A stretch of DNA of 64,000 bases, from the NCBI GenBank assembly GCA_903813345.2, contig CAIIXF020000006.1:13336348-13400347 (forward strand), read 5' to 3'. The DNA is from Owenia fusiformis (Eukaryota > Annelida > Polychaeta > Sabellida > Oweniidae). Below are positions 36,301-51,100 of the stretch, one piece after another (the first letter of the stretch is position 1; each line of letters begins with the position of its first letter). The notes under the pieces are model-generated. The model had not been told where the DNA came from. It did not search any database and worked only from the letters and a program-made list of their open reading frames with translations. The translations under genes were made by a program, and so were the position numbers.

Positions 36301-37938
36301 TCAGGGACAGTGTGCTTTCAAAACATCATTGTTCTCTGGGGACACAACTACTACGCTATTTGCAATTCTACTAAGCAGAGCATGCATTTCATCAGTACCA
36401 AGTTCCTTCTCCCAACGTTTAATTAGGAACCTCTCAACTGCCCCATCCCAGTCCGATACAGAAATATACGTTGAGTCCAACTGGAGAATGAAAAAATATA
36501 CAACATCTTTATAAGGTGCATTTTCATTATCACAAAACGCATGAAGCATTAATCCAGCAGAGGCAGGCATCAAGTCGAGATTGGTTATTTCTGCTACTTT
36601 ATTCCCTTTACTGAATCCGTCACGTAGTTTGTCATCCACCTCTAATTTAGCTTGGTCAGGATTTTTCGGAAGCCGCGAGCTATGAATTTCTACAATGGAC
36701 GTTGAGTTACTGTACTTCTGCAGGCTTGATAAGATGCGGTTGCTAAAGCATTCTGTTGCTTCCATGGCCCCGGACACGGCAGCAATCATCACAACTGCTG
36801 GAGATTTTAGAGTCTCCCGTTTCTCAACCCAAGATTTTAGTACAGGTTTGATCGCCGAAGATGTTGATACAAACAGCCTCCTGTCTTGTGATTTAAATGT
36901 ACTTTTCAAATTATGCATGAGGGAGTCAAAATCAGCGAGTATATTTATTGGTTCAGGAGGTGGAATTTCACGAGACATAAGGCCGCTGAAGTAAATAGCA
37001 GCAACAAAAACAAGCACTGCCACGATAAACAAACACACATAAGAACCACTTTCATCATTTTCTGGAGTAGCGTCTTCTACAGATTCTCCTATTACGCTTC
37101 TATCTAGCTTTGGATATATTGGAGAACTTTGAGGATATTTAGGTGACGAGCAAACTGATGTAAAGCTATGATCCGATAAATCTCCCCTTGGACTGTTGGC
37201 AGCTCTCCTAGGAGATCTCTTTGGCCTAGGTGACCTAGTTGGAGAAGCATCAGAATGGATTGATGGACGTGAACTTATATGGTCTTCTAGATTAGGGTAC
37301 AAGCGATTCCTTGTTCTCCCTGCAATGGGCACATCCTGAAAATACAAAACTGATGTTGAACAAAATAATATTACTTTTACATGCACTTTGAGTTGGTAAA
37401 TAATCATGCACCTTTAAAGCTATAACCATATTTCATCATCAAAATTCACATTCACAATGTTTTTTGTTTTTTTAGTCCAAAACATTTTGTTTCATTTGTA
37501 AATATGACATTTCATAATACCATGCCTTGTCGGTTAATCAAGATATCAATTTTCCATAAACACAAACAGAAGATTCTTCACCAATTAAAGGTGAAATTGA
37601 TAATCAAAATTTCACTTTATGATATTCTTGAAACATACATGTAACAGTGTAAAAGAAACAAACATCAAATTTTGAAAAATACCAGTGTCACTTTCGAAAG
37701 TACTTATCCCCAAAAGATTGTAAAAGATACAAAGGTATTAAAAACATTAACTTACTTTACTATCAGTCGATTGGTCCAAACTTTCAGAGCTAACATGATG
37801 TTTGTCATCTTCAGACTCTGAGTTTAGACTCTCATCATCTTCACTTCTCTCTGCCCTATAACTTCTATATGAGCCATTAAGGTCATCTGATTCCAAGCTA
37901 CTATCCACTAAAGAACGATCCTTCCTTTTTCGGGGCAT
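36301..37938 (-). CDS. TOR1AIP: Torsin-interacting protein (LAP1/LULL1-like), two exons, 405 aa
   Basis: Nuclear-envelope or ER membrane cofactor that activates torsin AAA+ ATPases. Minus-strand exons are 37938-37756 and 37335-36301, 1218 nt, joined at phase 0 (AGT AAA|GTAAGT; tattttcag|GAT GTG). The cytosolic or nuclear N-terminus is basic at first (MPRKRKDRS), then serine- and acid-rich, then SP-rich (SPRPKRSPRRAANSPRGD). One membrane span, YVCLFIVAVLVFVAAIYFSG, is followed by a luminal domain. There, PAVVMIAAVSGAMEATECF, KLRDGF and VVYFFILQLDSTYI match the AAA-like fold known for LAP1/LULL1. A cysteine early in the domain (ATECFSN) and one in the last residues (AHCP) could make the disulfide known in that family. 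The arginine finger is not assigned here. Confidence 0.88.
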
Positions 37939-38521
37939 TTTTGTTCTTTATTTTGGTGTTATCTCAATGATGACATATCTCTCTTTGGCAGAACTGAAAA
38001 ACACAACCACATGGAATTCTGTAAAGATTTTGCGTAAATGTTGGAATGAGTGGTGACAGATTAATAATTTTGTATTGTGTAGAGGAAATAGACCAGTGAT
38101 AAGGCAACTTTTTTTAATCTGTTTTCATTGAATGAAATAAATTCCAAAAAGGCTCTAATGTTTGGTTCAGTTTGAATGTTTGGAAATTTGAATATACGGT
38201 TTCAGAGATCTTCCCAAAACATCAATTTTATTACGATGGACAACATATTCCTAATTTTTCTGACTAACTGATACACACTCTCTTTATACTGAAGTATGCA
38301 AAAAAATACTGGAGTCTATAACCAAAGCTAGAGCTATTTCAACCATGGGGCTATTTCAACATTGGCTTATATTTCTGATTCACACAGTTTACCATGTCTG
38401 TTTTTTGAAAATTTAAAAGAATAAATCAAAATCTCCAACTTCCGAAATCTTATCCAAGATGGCTGACCCCGTAAATATAAATTATTGACAATGGTCGAAG
38501 TTACCCCATGGTTGAAGTACT

Positions 38522-39024
38522 GTACCCCAGGCCTGTCAACTTGGGAACACCTAACATGAGTGACTTGGAAATGTTGAACACCTCCCCTCAAAATGTGGAT
38601 ACCTTGGTCCAAATCTGAACACCTTGATCCAAATTGTGAACACCTTGGTTTAAATTTTATTACATCTTGCCAAATTTTGAACACCTCAAATTTTTCGCTC
38701 TCGCTACGCTCCCGTTTCAAACATCCATCAACGGAGGGGGGGTAGGTATGAAAAATTTCGAACGGAATGCGTGACATATACGTAATTCCCGTGAAAAGTC
38801 CGAACGAAATGCGTACGTTTTTTTTCGGCGTTCGTATTTTTGCTGTGTAGACGAACTTTTTTAGAATTTTTTCTACAGAAATATTTTTGCTTGACAATTA
38901 CCAGGTAAAATGCGTATTTGCGTGACATTTTATGTCACGCAAAAATAACTGGCGTGTCTTCAAATTCTTCAGCAAATGCGTGACAAATACGCAAATTGCG
39001 GGACAGTTGACAGGCCTGGTACCC
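38522..39024. mobile_element. Non-autonomous DNA element with GTACCC target duplication
   Basis: Inverted ends CAGGCCTGTCAACT (from 38528) and AGTTGACAGGCCTG (to 39018) are flanked by gtaccc on both sides (38522-38527, 39019-39024). The interior holds short reiterated gaacacctt motifs and a minus-strand open frame that resembles no family I recognise. It sits between the LAP1-like start and the first visible SMYD exon. Confidence 0.65.
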
Positions 39025-39071
39025 CCATGGCGAAGTAACACCATATGTCAAAGTTCGATGCTTCTCCCCTC

Positions 39072-39140
39072 TAGCCTTGTAGAAGGCTTAGCATTTGTTG
39101 ATTTTTAAAATCAACAAATGCTAAGCCTTCTACAAGGCTA
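39072..39140. repeat. Perfect 69-bp palindrome (34-bp arms, 1-bp centre)
   Basis: The left arm 39072-39105 starts tagccttgtagaaggcttag. The right arm 39107-39140 is its exact reverse complement, ending ctaagccttctacaaggcta. Only one base separates them. It could extrude as a cruciform or, if transcribed, form an RNA hairpin. Confidence 0.92.
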
Positions 39141-39803
39141 CTCCCCTATAGCATGGGCTTTCAACTAGAAGGAATGGAGGAAAGGCACAATTATAAGAAG
39201 TACATAAGCGGATACATATTTTACGCAAGGCCAGAAAACAGAGAAAGCCATTGTAAAAAACAAAAGGCTTAATGCTTATATCACTTTAGTTTAGTCATTG
39301 ACAGATTTTTCTTCATTTCTTCAAGTCAAAGTGGGCGATAATATGTTAAAAATTCAATTTATTTCACAAAATGTCTCACAGTAAGGTATAAGCTTACTAA
39401 AATCATACATTATTATGCTTTGTTTGTTGAAATATTATAAAATACTATTACTTCATCAATTTTCAAAGATGTTGTAAGCTAAATACTACCTTTTGTGTAC
39501 CCGGAAAATTTTTCGGTCTTTCAATAATGAACGCGACAATAATGTCACAAATTGTCACTAAAAATATTTTTAGCTTACTTGGAAATTCATTGTATTTTGT
39601 CTACAATAACAGAAACGATTGGTTTGAAATGTTTGTCTCATGTGTTTTTCATTGGTAGTAAAATACGTGAAATACAAATGATATCAGAGTAAATGTATCT
39701 ATATCCATATAGTCTAGTCACGAAATAGGGCGTAATCCAGCAGAGCGGCTGTTTGAAAAAAAAAGTAAAAATAGAAGGTCCTCATTTCATGTGTAATTTG
39801 CAG

Positions 39804-42141
39804 AAATTTTGAGATGTTATACCACAAAGGAAGTGTTGTTCTTACCGAAGATCCCTTTGTCCATGTTCTAATGCAAAGTGAAAGGGAACAACGGTGTGAT
39901 GAGTGCCTCGAAATGTAAGACCAAATTTTTCTAAAATGAATTCGACTTGGGTATTTTGGGACATATGGGATTATCGGACAATCTATCAGGTAGTAGAGCC
40001 CATGGTCTAAATGTAAATTCAGACCAAATTTATATTCGGTCTGTTGGATACATACTAGTCTAACCATTGGGCTATCAAAGCCCTGGATTCTTTTTTTCTA
40101 TACTGGATTTTCACCTGATACCAAGGGTTTGTCCGGGAATGACCCATGGCCAAGAATGCCCCTATGTACTCTACCACTTACCAGTATATAATCATAACCG
40201 CAGTCATTACCATCATCTATATTACAGTAGAATCATACCTTCTCCCAAGCCCAAGTCGCTGAAGTTGCTATTATATTCATAAGTTTTCACCTGTGCTTCT
40301 GATCGCTTGCTATTTATGAACAGAATTTTCTAAAAACATTTGGGTAATTTTGTCTGGTATGACGAAATTATGCAATATCTCACTTAGGACATTGTTAAGA
40401 TTTGATTTCAGTTCAATAACTATTCCCATGAATATTGTTTCAATTACAAAATAATTTGAATACGATTATTTGCAAACATCAAAATTTTTAAGAATACACA
40501 CTCCAAAGCAGGTCCATAGCCAGGGGGATTTTTGGGGCATTCGAGTGAGCCACCCTTGAATATTTTGAAATGTGAAACCCCCTTTGCAAAAGCTTGGTAT
40601 AGGCCTGAAATTCAATGATTTCTGGCCAAATTATTGTCTCGAGACTCAAGAAAGTAGAATCATTCTAATAATGCACAGTCAGCACCATCAGCAACTATCA
40701 AATATCTAATATAATAGAAATTTAGAAAAAAATCTATAAATATTGTTTTTAAACTTGGCCCAAAAAGTAAGAAAATGTGCTTCAAACTCAATATCTACAG
40801 TTTGCAAGTGATTCTGGCAATGGTTTTAAGTATCAAGATAAAGCTTAGAGAATTGAGAGTCAACTGAAGCTACAAAATAAGGTGAACTATACACAACTTG
40901 ATGATCATGACCAAAACTGGAAGTCAAAAGAATTGCCCTACTTTCAGTCTAATAATTTAATTAAGTGCTCAATCATAGTGCTAACGATGATTTGGAAAAA
41001 CTCAAATTTCATAAGAGTCATCATGAAAACCATGACATCTCATATCTTCTCAGCCCTGAGATGTTTTGGGCGAAACAGAAAGATTCTATGAGTATCAGAA
41101 TGGATAACAGCCAATTTAGCATCATTTAGATGCTTCATTTCTATTTTCCTTGAACTGAACAATGAACATAATACAGGAACACAAGAACTTGTTGAGAGTG
41201 TAATAAAAGTTCATTAAAAGAATATTTATTATATTATATTGTCTCTTATTGTATAGATGCAGATGCTGTCACTGTTTTCTAATAATACATGTATATCTTA
41301 TCTCGAAAATGAGAAGAACAGACATGAAAAACATTGTAAAAGAAATAAAATAAATTCTAAAAAATGACCATCGCAAAATATGACCTTTGTACTGCATTTA
41401 ACTTGTACCTTCTGTCAAGCATTGTGCTCATTTCTTTGAACAATGAAATTTAAGACGTAGCAAAACTCCAAAATAATGACGTCATATATAATATATAATA
41501 TAGCAAGTTCAGTCTTGGTCCCTGCTGAGACTAGGTCTCTGGTATGGTAATTAAACCCTTCCTGGAGGGAAGAAATGTGTGAGGAAGAGCGGATAATATT
41601 GACTAAATTAGAAAATTAGGGGCTTAAATTAGGGCCTCCTAGTACTAGAACAGTAACACACTGATGAGAAGGGGACTATCAAATACCACAGACCCAAAGA
41701 AGTATTAAGAATGAAAATCTTTTTTCCTATTACAGGTGTGATAAACTGCTCAGATGTACAGCATGTAAGATGTTATATTACTGTGGGACAAAATGTCAGG
41801 TAAAAGTTAATTAATATATTACAGGGTTAGTCTATCTAGATGTTTTATGTTCAAAGAAAGTAATTTTTGTAGTATACAGTACATGGGCATTCAATCTATT
41901 GAAAGCCCTTTTTGAAGTGAGAAATAAATAAATTCATATAACGTTATTTTAATTAACCTTTTTGCCAAATCTGAACACATCAGTATCTACAGTTCACTTT
42001 TTCTTTATAACATTAAACACTGTTTTGTAGAAAAAGAATTGGAAACTTCATAAAGAGGAGTGTCCATTACTGAAGAATTGTGCTCCTAAAGTACCCACTG
42101 ATAGCGTGCGACTGCTTTTCAAACTCATTCAAAAGTTCAAG
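39804..42141 (+). CDS. SMYD3: SMYD exons: N-SET fragment and MYND zinc finger
   Basis: Exon 39804-39914 reads NFEMLYHKGSVVLTEDPF and then VHVLMQSEREQRCDECLE. The two following exons complete the MYND finger: CDECLEM-CDKLLRCTACK, LYYCGTKCQ, KKNWKLHKEEC. All eight Cys/His ligands of the finger are present. MYND fingers bind proline-rich partners or DNA in this family. An in-frame TAG lies a few codons before the acceptor (about 39768), so the exon must be spliced to an upstream exon or translation must start at the internal ATG at 39815. Confidence 0.85.
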
Positions 42142-45100
42142 GTACATTGTTTTTTGTTTAATATTTATATAAAAAATGCTCTATGTATTATACATGTATT
42201 TAATTAAGAATGACTTATTAAACTACATATTAAACTAAATTTTTTTGCTTATTGCAGATTGTTGATTTTTGCCAAAAGAAGCGAACTCCTTAATAGTTGT
42301 CCAGTTTAAGAAAATATTTTTCGATTGTAAAAATGACTCTCTAAACTCCCCTTTAATTTGTTTTTAAAAATTATGTTTTAGATTAATAACCCCAAGGATG
42401 TTGGAATCAATGGAAATACAGAGACTCGTCTTAAAGATCTAATGTCCCGTAAGTTACATTCTATACATACTTGTACATTATTCTATAAAGTACTAAAATA
42501 TGTGTTTGAATAAATTCTAGCTTCAGTTTGATCTGTATTTAATTTTGAACTAATCAGGGGTCCATTACCAGAAGCTTTCATGAAGTTCTTTTATTATGAG
42601 ATGATGATTTCTATAGCTACAATTGAATTAGCAATCTTTAAAGGATTTTGGTGACAAACTCCAGTAACAGGGTCATATATTGAAATATCAGGGACTTATC
42701 AGATCACGGCAAGGTTGGTTGTCATTATAATGTTATATTGGATATCGTGTACATGTACATGTATGTAATTTTGCTTCAATAATACTCTTGGATAACCTAT
42801 TTAAATACATAATCGTTTTCACACAAAAGAAGATTCAATGTTAAATGACAGATATTATCCCTGAGATTTTCACAATTTGTGTATTGTGTATTTTACATGT
42901 ATTGGGCATAATATCCCTTTATTTTGATATTTATGTTTTTAGATGCTAGTGAAATCAAAGAAGATGTAAAACGAAATGAGGAATTTGCAAAGATCTGTTA
43001 CACACTGTCCAAATTCATAGATGGGAAGAAGTTTGAACTTCCACCACTTGCAGATGTTCTAGATTTATTTGGAAAAGTAAGGGTTGAATCTGTTTTTATC
43101 TTAGGCCACAATTACATTTGCTCCGCTTTGAGTACCATTGCCCGGCCAATGAGTATTTTGTTCTGGTACTGAAAATCGGACAAAATGTGACCACGTTATT
43201 ACATTAGATTTTAACTCAGACCTAGAATAGTTGTTTCATTCATTTCACTTTTCATGACTTGTACTTGTACTTGTAAAAAGTGTTCACTGTAGGTAGGTGT
43301 TCGCTACAGAGAGGGGATTTTATACATGATCAATGTAAATAGTGCCTTGAAGTGGTGTTCACTAAACACAGGTGTTAACTAGAGAAAGATGTTCAATAAG
43401 CCAGGTTTTACTGTGGATGGAAAGTAATTTCCAAACTCTTAAAATCAAATTTTAATAAAAATCATTTTTTTATTTTTCCAGATGTGCATTAACAGCTTTA
43501 CGATTTGTGATGGGGAAATGCAAGCTATTGGAGTTGGAATATACATGAAGTAAGGGATTTGTATTCATATTTTCAAGAATGTTCTTATCCCCAGATGAAT
43601 AAGAAAATCTTTATGATCAATTTGTATTATAGAATTAAATGAAAAAGACATTCTTCCAAGAAAATCACTGATTAATGCAAATTAAATACTGTACATGACT
43701 TTTATTGAGTCCTTCATGTCAATGAATGACATGATCAATTTAGTTATAACCAGTAAACATATTTATAGATTGAATATTGGTATTAAAACTGTTTCAGTGG
43801 GTCTCGACTCAACCACTCCTGTCTGCCAAATGCTGTAGCTGTATTTTCTGGCAAACAATTAACTGTTCGGTCAACTACAGATATAGATGCTGATGAAGAG
43901 GTATGTGTGATGTAGCAGTCTGTTGCACAAGCTTAGATAATTAACCAATATCAGACTTCTATTTTTGATTCTTATTTTAGCTTTCTATTTGATTACATAG
44001 AAATAAATAAATTGACTTTAAAAAAGAATTCCTCAAAATCTTTTTCATAATATGAGTACTGCAAGAGTATTTTAAATAAAACTTTAAAACAATAACATTT
44101 TTAGTTTTTGAATACATTTCTTACTATTGTTCAAAAAATTAAGAGAGCAGACAATATTAGTACATGTATCCTTACCCTAATAGACAGCTAGACCAAATGG
44201 AGGGTAGTTATGTTTGGTCCTGTGGGGAGATCTGTCACCATTCCCATGTTTCTATTTTCAGATCTTGATCAGTTACATAGAACAATTAGGTCCAAGTGCT
44301 GAGAGACAGAGATATCTTAAGTCTAGTTACTATTTTGACTGTACATGCCCAAGATGCCGAGATAAAGATTTGGTAAGTATACTGTATTTGTTCACACTTC
44401 AACGCATATGATAATGGCATTCTTGGGGGCAGAAAAAAATAGTCGTGTTTCTGGTCACTGGACCAGTGGCAAGTATTTCAAGAAAACTGGAGTTGAGAGT
44501 GGCCTTTCTTTTAGTCTTAAGAATAAATCTCTTACTCAGGAGATTTTTTCACCTTAATGTACATGCAAAGGCCTGTAGCCAGGGAGGTTCAGGGGGTCCA
44601 AAGAAGGCAGCACAATGTGGGCCATTTTCTACTTTTTGTGACTAGTGCTTGGGGGTTTATGTAGACAGTCAGTGTCGGTGTCTGGAGCACTTTTATAACC
44701 ATTTGGGGGTGGTGATATTTTGTCATGTTAATACCCCATTGTAAATTTATTGTGAAAATTCAAAATCAAACAAAGACTTTATTGTACATTCATACCCATA
44801 TGGGCTAGCATATACGAGGGCATATCATAAAGTTCTCATAATATCGCTCTAATTTTTTTATTTTTCAATATATTCTAATGAAATTTTCATGAAATCTGCA
44901 GTATAGAACACTGTATTAATCTATCAAAAAATATTTGGTATAACAGACAAATAAAAATAATTGAGAAAATGAGCTTAATTAACCATGTTTACATTTATAA
45001 TAAACGCTCATAAATTAACACATTAAAATGTTATGTTAAATATGTTGTTAAATGCTTTTACTATAAAATAAATCGATCAAGTGATGTCTTAGGGGATGCT

Positions 45101-48100
45101 TACATGCTTCATTAGATGTAATACCAGACTCTGGGAATCAAAGCTTAATGATCAGAGATGACAGAGTAAGATAATGCATAGATGCAGAGATCATCAGAAA
45201 AATAAAATTCATACTGACAAAAAGTTTGGTTAAGTTCGAAAAGTCCTTTGATCATACTAAAGATGATCTAAAACAAATATGTTGCAAAGATATCAACATA
45301 ATTACCCGCCTATTTGTGGTCTAAACATATTTAAGATAAACTAAAGGGGGAAAATAGACTTTCCTTGGAATATTTGACAATTTTTTATTTGCCCCGGGTG
45401 CCTTGATTTTGGGTTACTATGGCAACCATTTCTTAAATAATATTTCTGTTATACCAAATATTTTTTATAGATTAATACAGCATTCTATACTACACATTCT
45501 GTGAAAAATTCATCAGAATATATTGAAAAATAAAAAAATTAGAGAGATATTATGAGAACTTTATGATATACCCTCGTATATAGTATTGTTTCATTTCATA
45601 CAAATATATAATTATTAATATACAAACCATAGATTTTTATAATGATAAATTATGAATAAAAAACAATAAATGGATCACACTGAACTTTATAGACACACAT
45701 GCAAATTGAAAAGCATGACTAGTACATGTATGCAGAATCTAGTTACTTTTGTATCCCATGATGTTACATTTCCCATATCTTTACAACTTCAGCAACAAGT
45801 TTATATTTAACATATTGTGATATGCTTATAAACTCTGTCTCTGGGACACAAACCTGATACAAAAATTTGAATCACCTTGATTTTTGAGACTTCATTTTTT
45901 CTTGAGCCTCGTTAAATCAGTTTCTTACTTCTTCCCTGAACCACTTCAATCATTCACCCTCATGCACTAAAGTTCCATATACTGCATACATATTATAAAC
46001 CAATCAGGATGTAGCATTTACTGCTGGAATGTCTGTTTCAGGATGGAAAGATGCTGGCATGCAAGTGCCCAGGGCTGAACTGTGAGGTACCTATTACTAC
46101 ACAAGGTAAGGCACTTTAGATTTTGTGAAGGCATAATAGTCAGCAGGGAAGTTCTTATTCTTATACATGTATCTTCTCTGATAAAACATACACCCAATAC
46201 TTTTTGTTTTAACAAAGGCCCCACCCACATCATAGATCTAGGCATCCAAACTGTAAATGGCAACATTGCAGTATTGTGTGTCTTTGATTAAAGGCCCACT
46301 ATACTTGTACTTAATTTAGATGAAAAAATAATCATTGAAACAATTTGTTACTTACACACTCGCTCAATTATGACACAAAGTTTGATTTGCTTTAATATTG
46401 AACCAAGAAAAAATAACTCACATAGAAAAAAGCATTTGAAGTTCAGAGATCATAAGAAGTGCGTGAACATTTTAAACAAAGTGCATGTTTTAAATAACTG
46501 TTGATTTAAAAGATGGCTCACTTTTATAAAAATGAATGTATCATGTAACACAAACAACTTTGCCATCTTTCAATGACATTGATAAAAACTTGATATAAGA
46601 AGCTTGACAAATCAAAAATATTTTTTGACAATCTATTGTAAGCTTTGATGTGGTCCGTTTGAGCTGTTGTTGGTTTCAAATGAAAGATAGGGTTCTTATC
46701 AATACATTGGACATATACTCTGAAATTCAAATGTATTTTGCCCAAAAAATTTAAAATACTCAAAGTTCCATGGCAATGAGATTTGATTGTTCTACTTAAC
46801 AAAACAATTTGGATTTCATATTTTTCCATTCCTTTTTGCTGTTTTCGTAAGACCTCCTATCATTGCGTTCCATATATGGTGTTGCAACTTTATATGAGTA
46901 GATAAACACCAGAAAAAGTATTAATAATGTGTGATTTCATGCACGAAGCAATGGTTTCATCACTATTTACAATTTATAAAGTTTGCCAGATAGATTGTAC
47001 TTTGCTATTGATAATATGTATGAAAGCAATCCAAAAATGTAATCAAGTAATCACCAAATCACAATACCATTGATGCTATTTACACAGAAAAATACCACAA
47101 TTCAGAGTTATTCCAAAATTAAAAGTTTTGAATTTTAGTACCACCCTGTATCTCCTCCTCACCCTTCTAATAATGAAGATTTTCATTTAATCCGTACATG
47201 ATTTACTCCTACAGGGTATAACAGAGTGCACTGGTTTACAGTCCATGTGAGCTTTACATCGCAGGCACAGTCTAGATGAATCTTCTATTGTCTCACCACC
47301 TCCTTTTATATGCTCCTCAAACACTGAAACTGTTCATATAAAAACATATGATAACGTACTAATTAATAGGAGTCATGAAAATGCAAGTGGTTGCAGGACT
47401 CATAATAATAATGCAGTGAATCAAATTATTAAGAGCGTGTGTACACTGAATGTAACATGCTAGAAAGAATGAATTAATTGAGCTCTTAACTTTTACAAAG
47501 TATCTCGAGGGGTTCTGTGAATATGATAGAATTCTTTATCAGATGTTTATTGTTTTGACCAATCGCAATGTTCATGTTTCTTGAAGAGCGACATATCTTA
47601 TTAACCATAAAAGAGAATAGACAAGTTCAATGATTGCCTTTTATCACACATTATATTCTAAAATAATTTATGTTATCATTAAAGGTTGAAATAAACAAAC
47701 ATAAATAAAATACATAAGGTGTAACATTAAAAGTACCAATTACAATACTTAATTTTATAATACATTTCTCTAGTATTAATTAAGTTATATAAGGGGTGAT
47801 CAATAAGTAATGGGTGCTTTTTTACACTGATGTACATCCATGGCCTTCATTCTCTGGCAATTCCAACTTGATTAAAGCTTTTGTATAAGTATTTATTGAA
47901 TTCAATGAATTGACTTGTGCTGACATAAATATGGTGGTGTATCTTGTATACCTGGTTGAACAGTCGTTATGCCCGGTGGGCCACCCAAATTGCCAGAAAC
48001 CTTGCGTTTATATGTCCGCCAGCAAGTCATCTCCCATATTAGGATTCCGCAAAATAGTGCTAGCCAGACACCTAATGCTACAAGCATCCATGTTGTCTCA

Positions 48101-51100
48101 AAACCAAGTAACCTGGCTGTAGTCTTTGGCCCCTCTCTTCCCTTTTCTTGCTAGAAGTGTAAGAAATGACTACATAAATATACTATACAGTAAAACTTGT
48201 GATATTGAACAGCATTGGAACCACATAAGTGTTTACTATAGGAAGGTATCCAGGAATTTTTAATAAAGAAGTCAATGTTCCAAAGTGGTGGTTGAGAGGT
48301 GTTTGCTTAGTAGGTTCTAATGTATTGTTAATTGATTCATCGAGGTTTGAAACTGTCAGTTGCCTGATTACCAATGGCAATGGCAATCACTTTTCACTCT
48401 TTGCAATGAACTTAGTTACCTTTTGGACTGAATGCCAATATGGTAAATTGTGGCAACAATGTTTTTAAGTCTAAGCTTGTATTCATGGGAATGCAACTTT
48501 CAGCTGTTAGCTACCAGATTAACCTACTATTTTATGGGCAACTCATTTAATATGAATAGTACCTGCAACTATTCCACGATTTGAAGTATGGTAGATCCAA
48601 ATGCATTCTGAGTAATTAATTAGCAAACAAGAAAGAGAAGAAGTATCAGAATGAAGAAACAAATGGTACTCAAAGAAAGAGACCTTAGAAAGAGAACTTA
48701 ATCCTACTAAATAGTGAGTGATTACATTCAAACAAGCAATTGCAAATGAACGACGATTCCAGGCACTAATCCAAAATCGAACTATAGCAAAGACAGGAAA
48801 CCATTCTCACATATCTTTATTGTACCAGCATGTATACAAATATTGAAGAAAGGAAATATAATTACATTTAAAAGAGTGTCTATACGATGATAACATTTTA
48901 CCTTAAAAGACTCTCTACTCTTGTAGTCATTCAGCTTGTGGTAAACATCTGCCTTGTTTTTAGAGTTAACTGTTAATATGCATTCCACCAATTCCTGTGT
49001 CATGTTAATTGTCTGCATTAGTATTCCATGCATACCAGGGTGTTCAACAATTCCTTGGATGTCTAGCAAGTCACTCATTTCATCCTGGAATTTACATTGT
49101 ATTTATGATAGTGCTTTTACAATTGTTATATATTTTGTCAGGTCCTAGCGTATCAATGTGTGTTCATTGTTGTTCTGCAATATTCATTTGGACTTTTTGA
49201 TCAAAAAATTTGTTAGCTATATGGGTATAAACTTGTATTTTAGCTTCTTCTTCAAAAGCGTGGATGTCTAGTTCCTTATTCTTTTGGACTCTTGGATTAT
49301 TAAGTATTTGCAATAATTGGTATTTTATTTATATTATACTGTTCATGACATGATTTTTAATTAGGATTAACCTAATATACAATCCCTCCCAAGGTATAAC
49401 CTCTGTGTTAAAGACAACTGTTGCATTTTAATATACATACTTCTTGGAACATGTAGCTGTCAACCAGAGCCTTTGTTATTCCACCATTTCCAGCCTCTAA
49501 TGCCCGTTTTATATCATGTAGGGACTCAAACACTAAAAACGAGATGTAGAAGTGATTTCATTAACCACAACCTGATATCTCTCATTTAAGTAGCATCAGA
49601 GATAGAGAAGCACTGGAGTTGGAAAAAGATAGTAGAGTTGTACATCTGGGTTTATCATACTTTATTTCATATGAGTAAGAGAGTACATGTATTTAGAATA
49701 TAGCTAAGTATTGTAGTTTTAGGTAAAGAAAATGTGCATTTTCCATGGGATACAAGTCACCGGTTATATGTATATATTGATTATAGTAGAATCTGTGTAA
49801 GTGGAACACCCTTGAGACTGTTCCACTTGTGAGGTGTTCCACTTACAGAGATGTTCCACTTAGTAGTTTCTACTTAGTAGTTTCTATCATCTCATCTTTG
49901 ATTACCAAGGTACGACATTTTCATTGATTGAAAATCAATCATGGTAAATGTGATCATCTATGATTTATCTCAACCTGAACTTGGATTAAATAACCAGGTG
50001 GTCATTAACAGAAACTTTGTAAAGTTACGAATTCATAAATCGATGTTGTAACCATGGATATAATGATGTCACAGTTAGAGAAAAACTGACTTTACGAATT
50101 CTTAACTTAACAAAGTTTCTGTTAATGACCCCCAGAAAACAATGTTCATATTCAGTTACCGATTAAGGAATTTTTATGAAGAAATTGTGTCTTACATTCT
50201 GGATCAGCTCCCAGTTGTTCTGCTAAGGTGTGAAGACTTGTTCCTTTAATAACACCTACCTGTCAATTTAATTAATTAACATTCAAATCGAGAATTCAAT
50301 CAATCAACTTTAAAACCTCCAGATCATCAATTTTTAAACAAAAAGTCAATTTTTGATTGCCCTATGAATGCAATAAATCTAGAAAATATTGAATATGAAT
50401 AAGTTATGTAAACCTTGTGGTACTCCTAACTTTAAAAGACTAGTCTCAATTTAGAGAACAAAGTTCATCAGTCTACTTCATGTTACACCTGCTTCGGACA
50501 ATTTTGATATTTTTACATCTTGTAGATTTAAATGTCCTCTTTTGAATATCCATAATTTGATTTGGTTGTTATTTCTATACTTTTCATAAACATTTTTTTA
50601 GTGGTGTAGACTGTTCTCCAAACCGAGTCTTTTGATCACCATCAAGGACAGCGAGGATAAGCAAGATGAAAACTTGAAAAAAGAATCTTATTGCCAAAAT
50701 TAAAGCAATTCGTTTCATCTACCACAGATAAGTGCTACAATATATAGACCATACAATTACAATATTTCAAAACGTAGATAGAAACATTTGAAGAGCACAA
50801 TTAATCATAAGGAAAACAAACCCATAATATCCCAAATTGACCCACTTACCTGTTCTCCCTTAATGTCAACAGTGCCTTGAGTGTCAGCACTCAATGATGT
50901 TGTTAGAGCTGCAGTGAAGACACCCATTATAACCAGGCCTACAATAATCCACACTGATGCAAATATTCTTGCTATCACTGATTTAGGAACTCTGTCACCA
51001 TACCTGGAAGGAAGAAAATAAATTGGAATTTAAGAAAATAATATACTTTTATTGACAATTCAATATGACATTTTTAGCTCCATTGACTGTCCATACTTTT

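Noticed and set aside
36695-37107. Plus-strand frames over the LAP1-like exon
   Set aside because: Shadows of the minus-strand coding exon; no independent support.
38367-38897. 176-codon minus-strand open frame
   Set aside because: It spans the edge of a transposon and low-complexity gaacacctt repeats. No domain, codon bias or splice logic supports a gene.
47902-48087. Separate small membrane protein on the minus strand
   Set aside because: It is M4 exon 9 of the channel gene read past its donor; phase and acceptor join it to exon 8.
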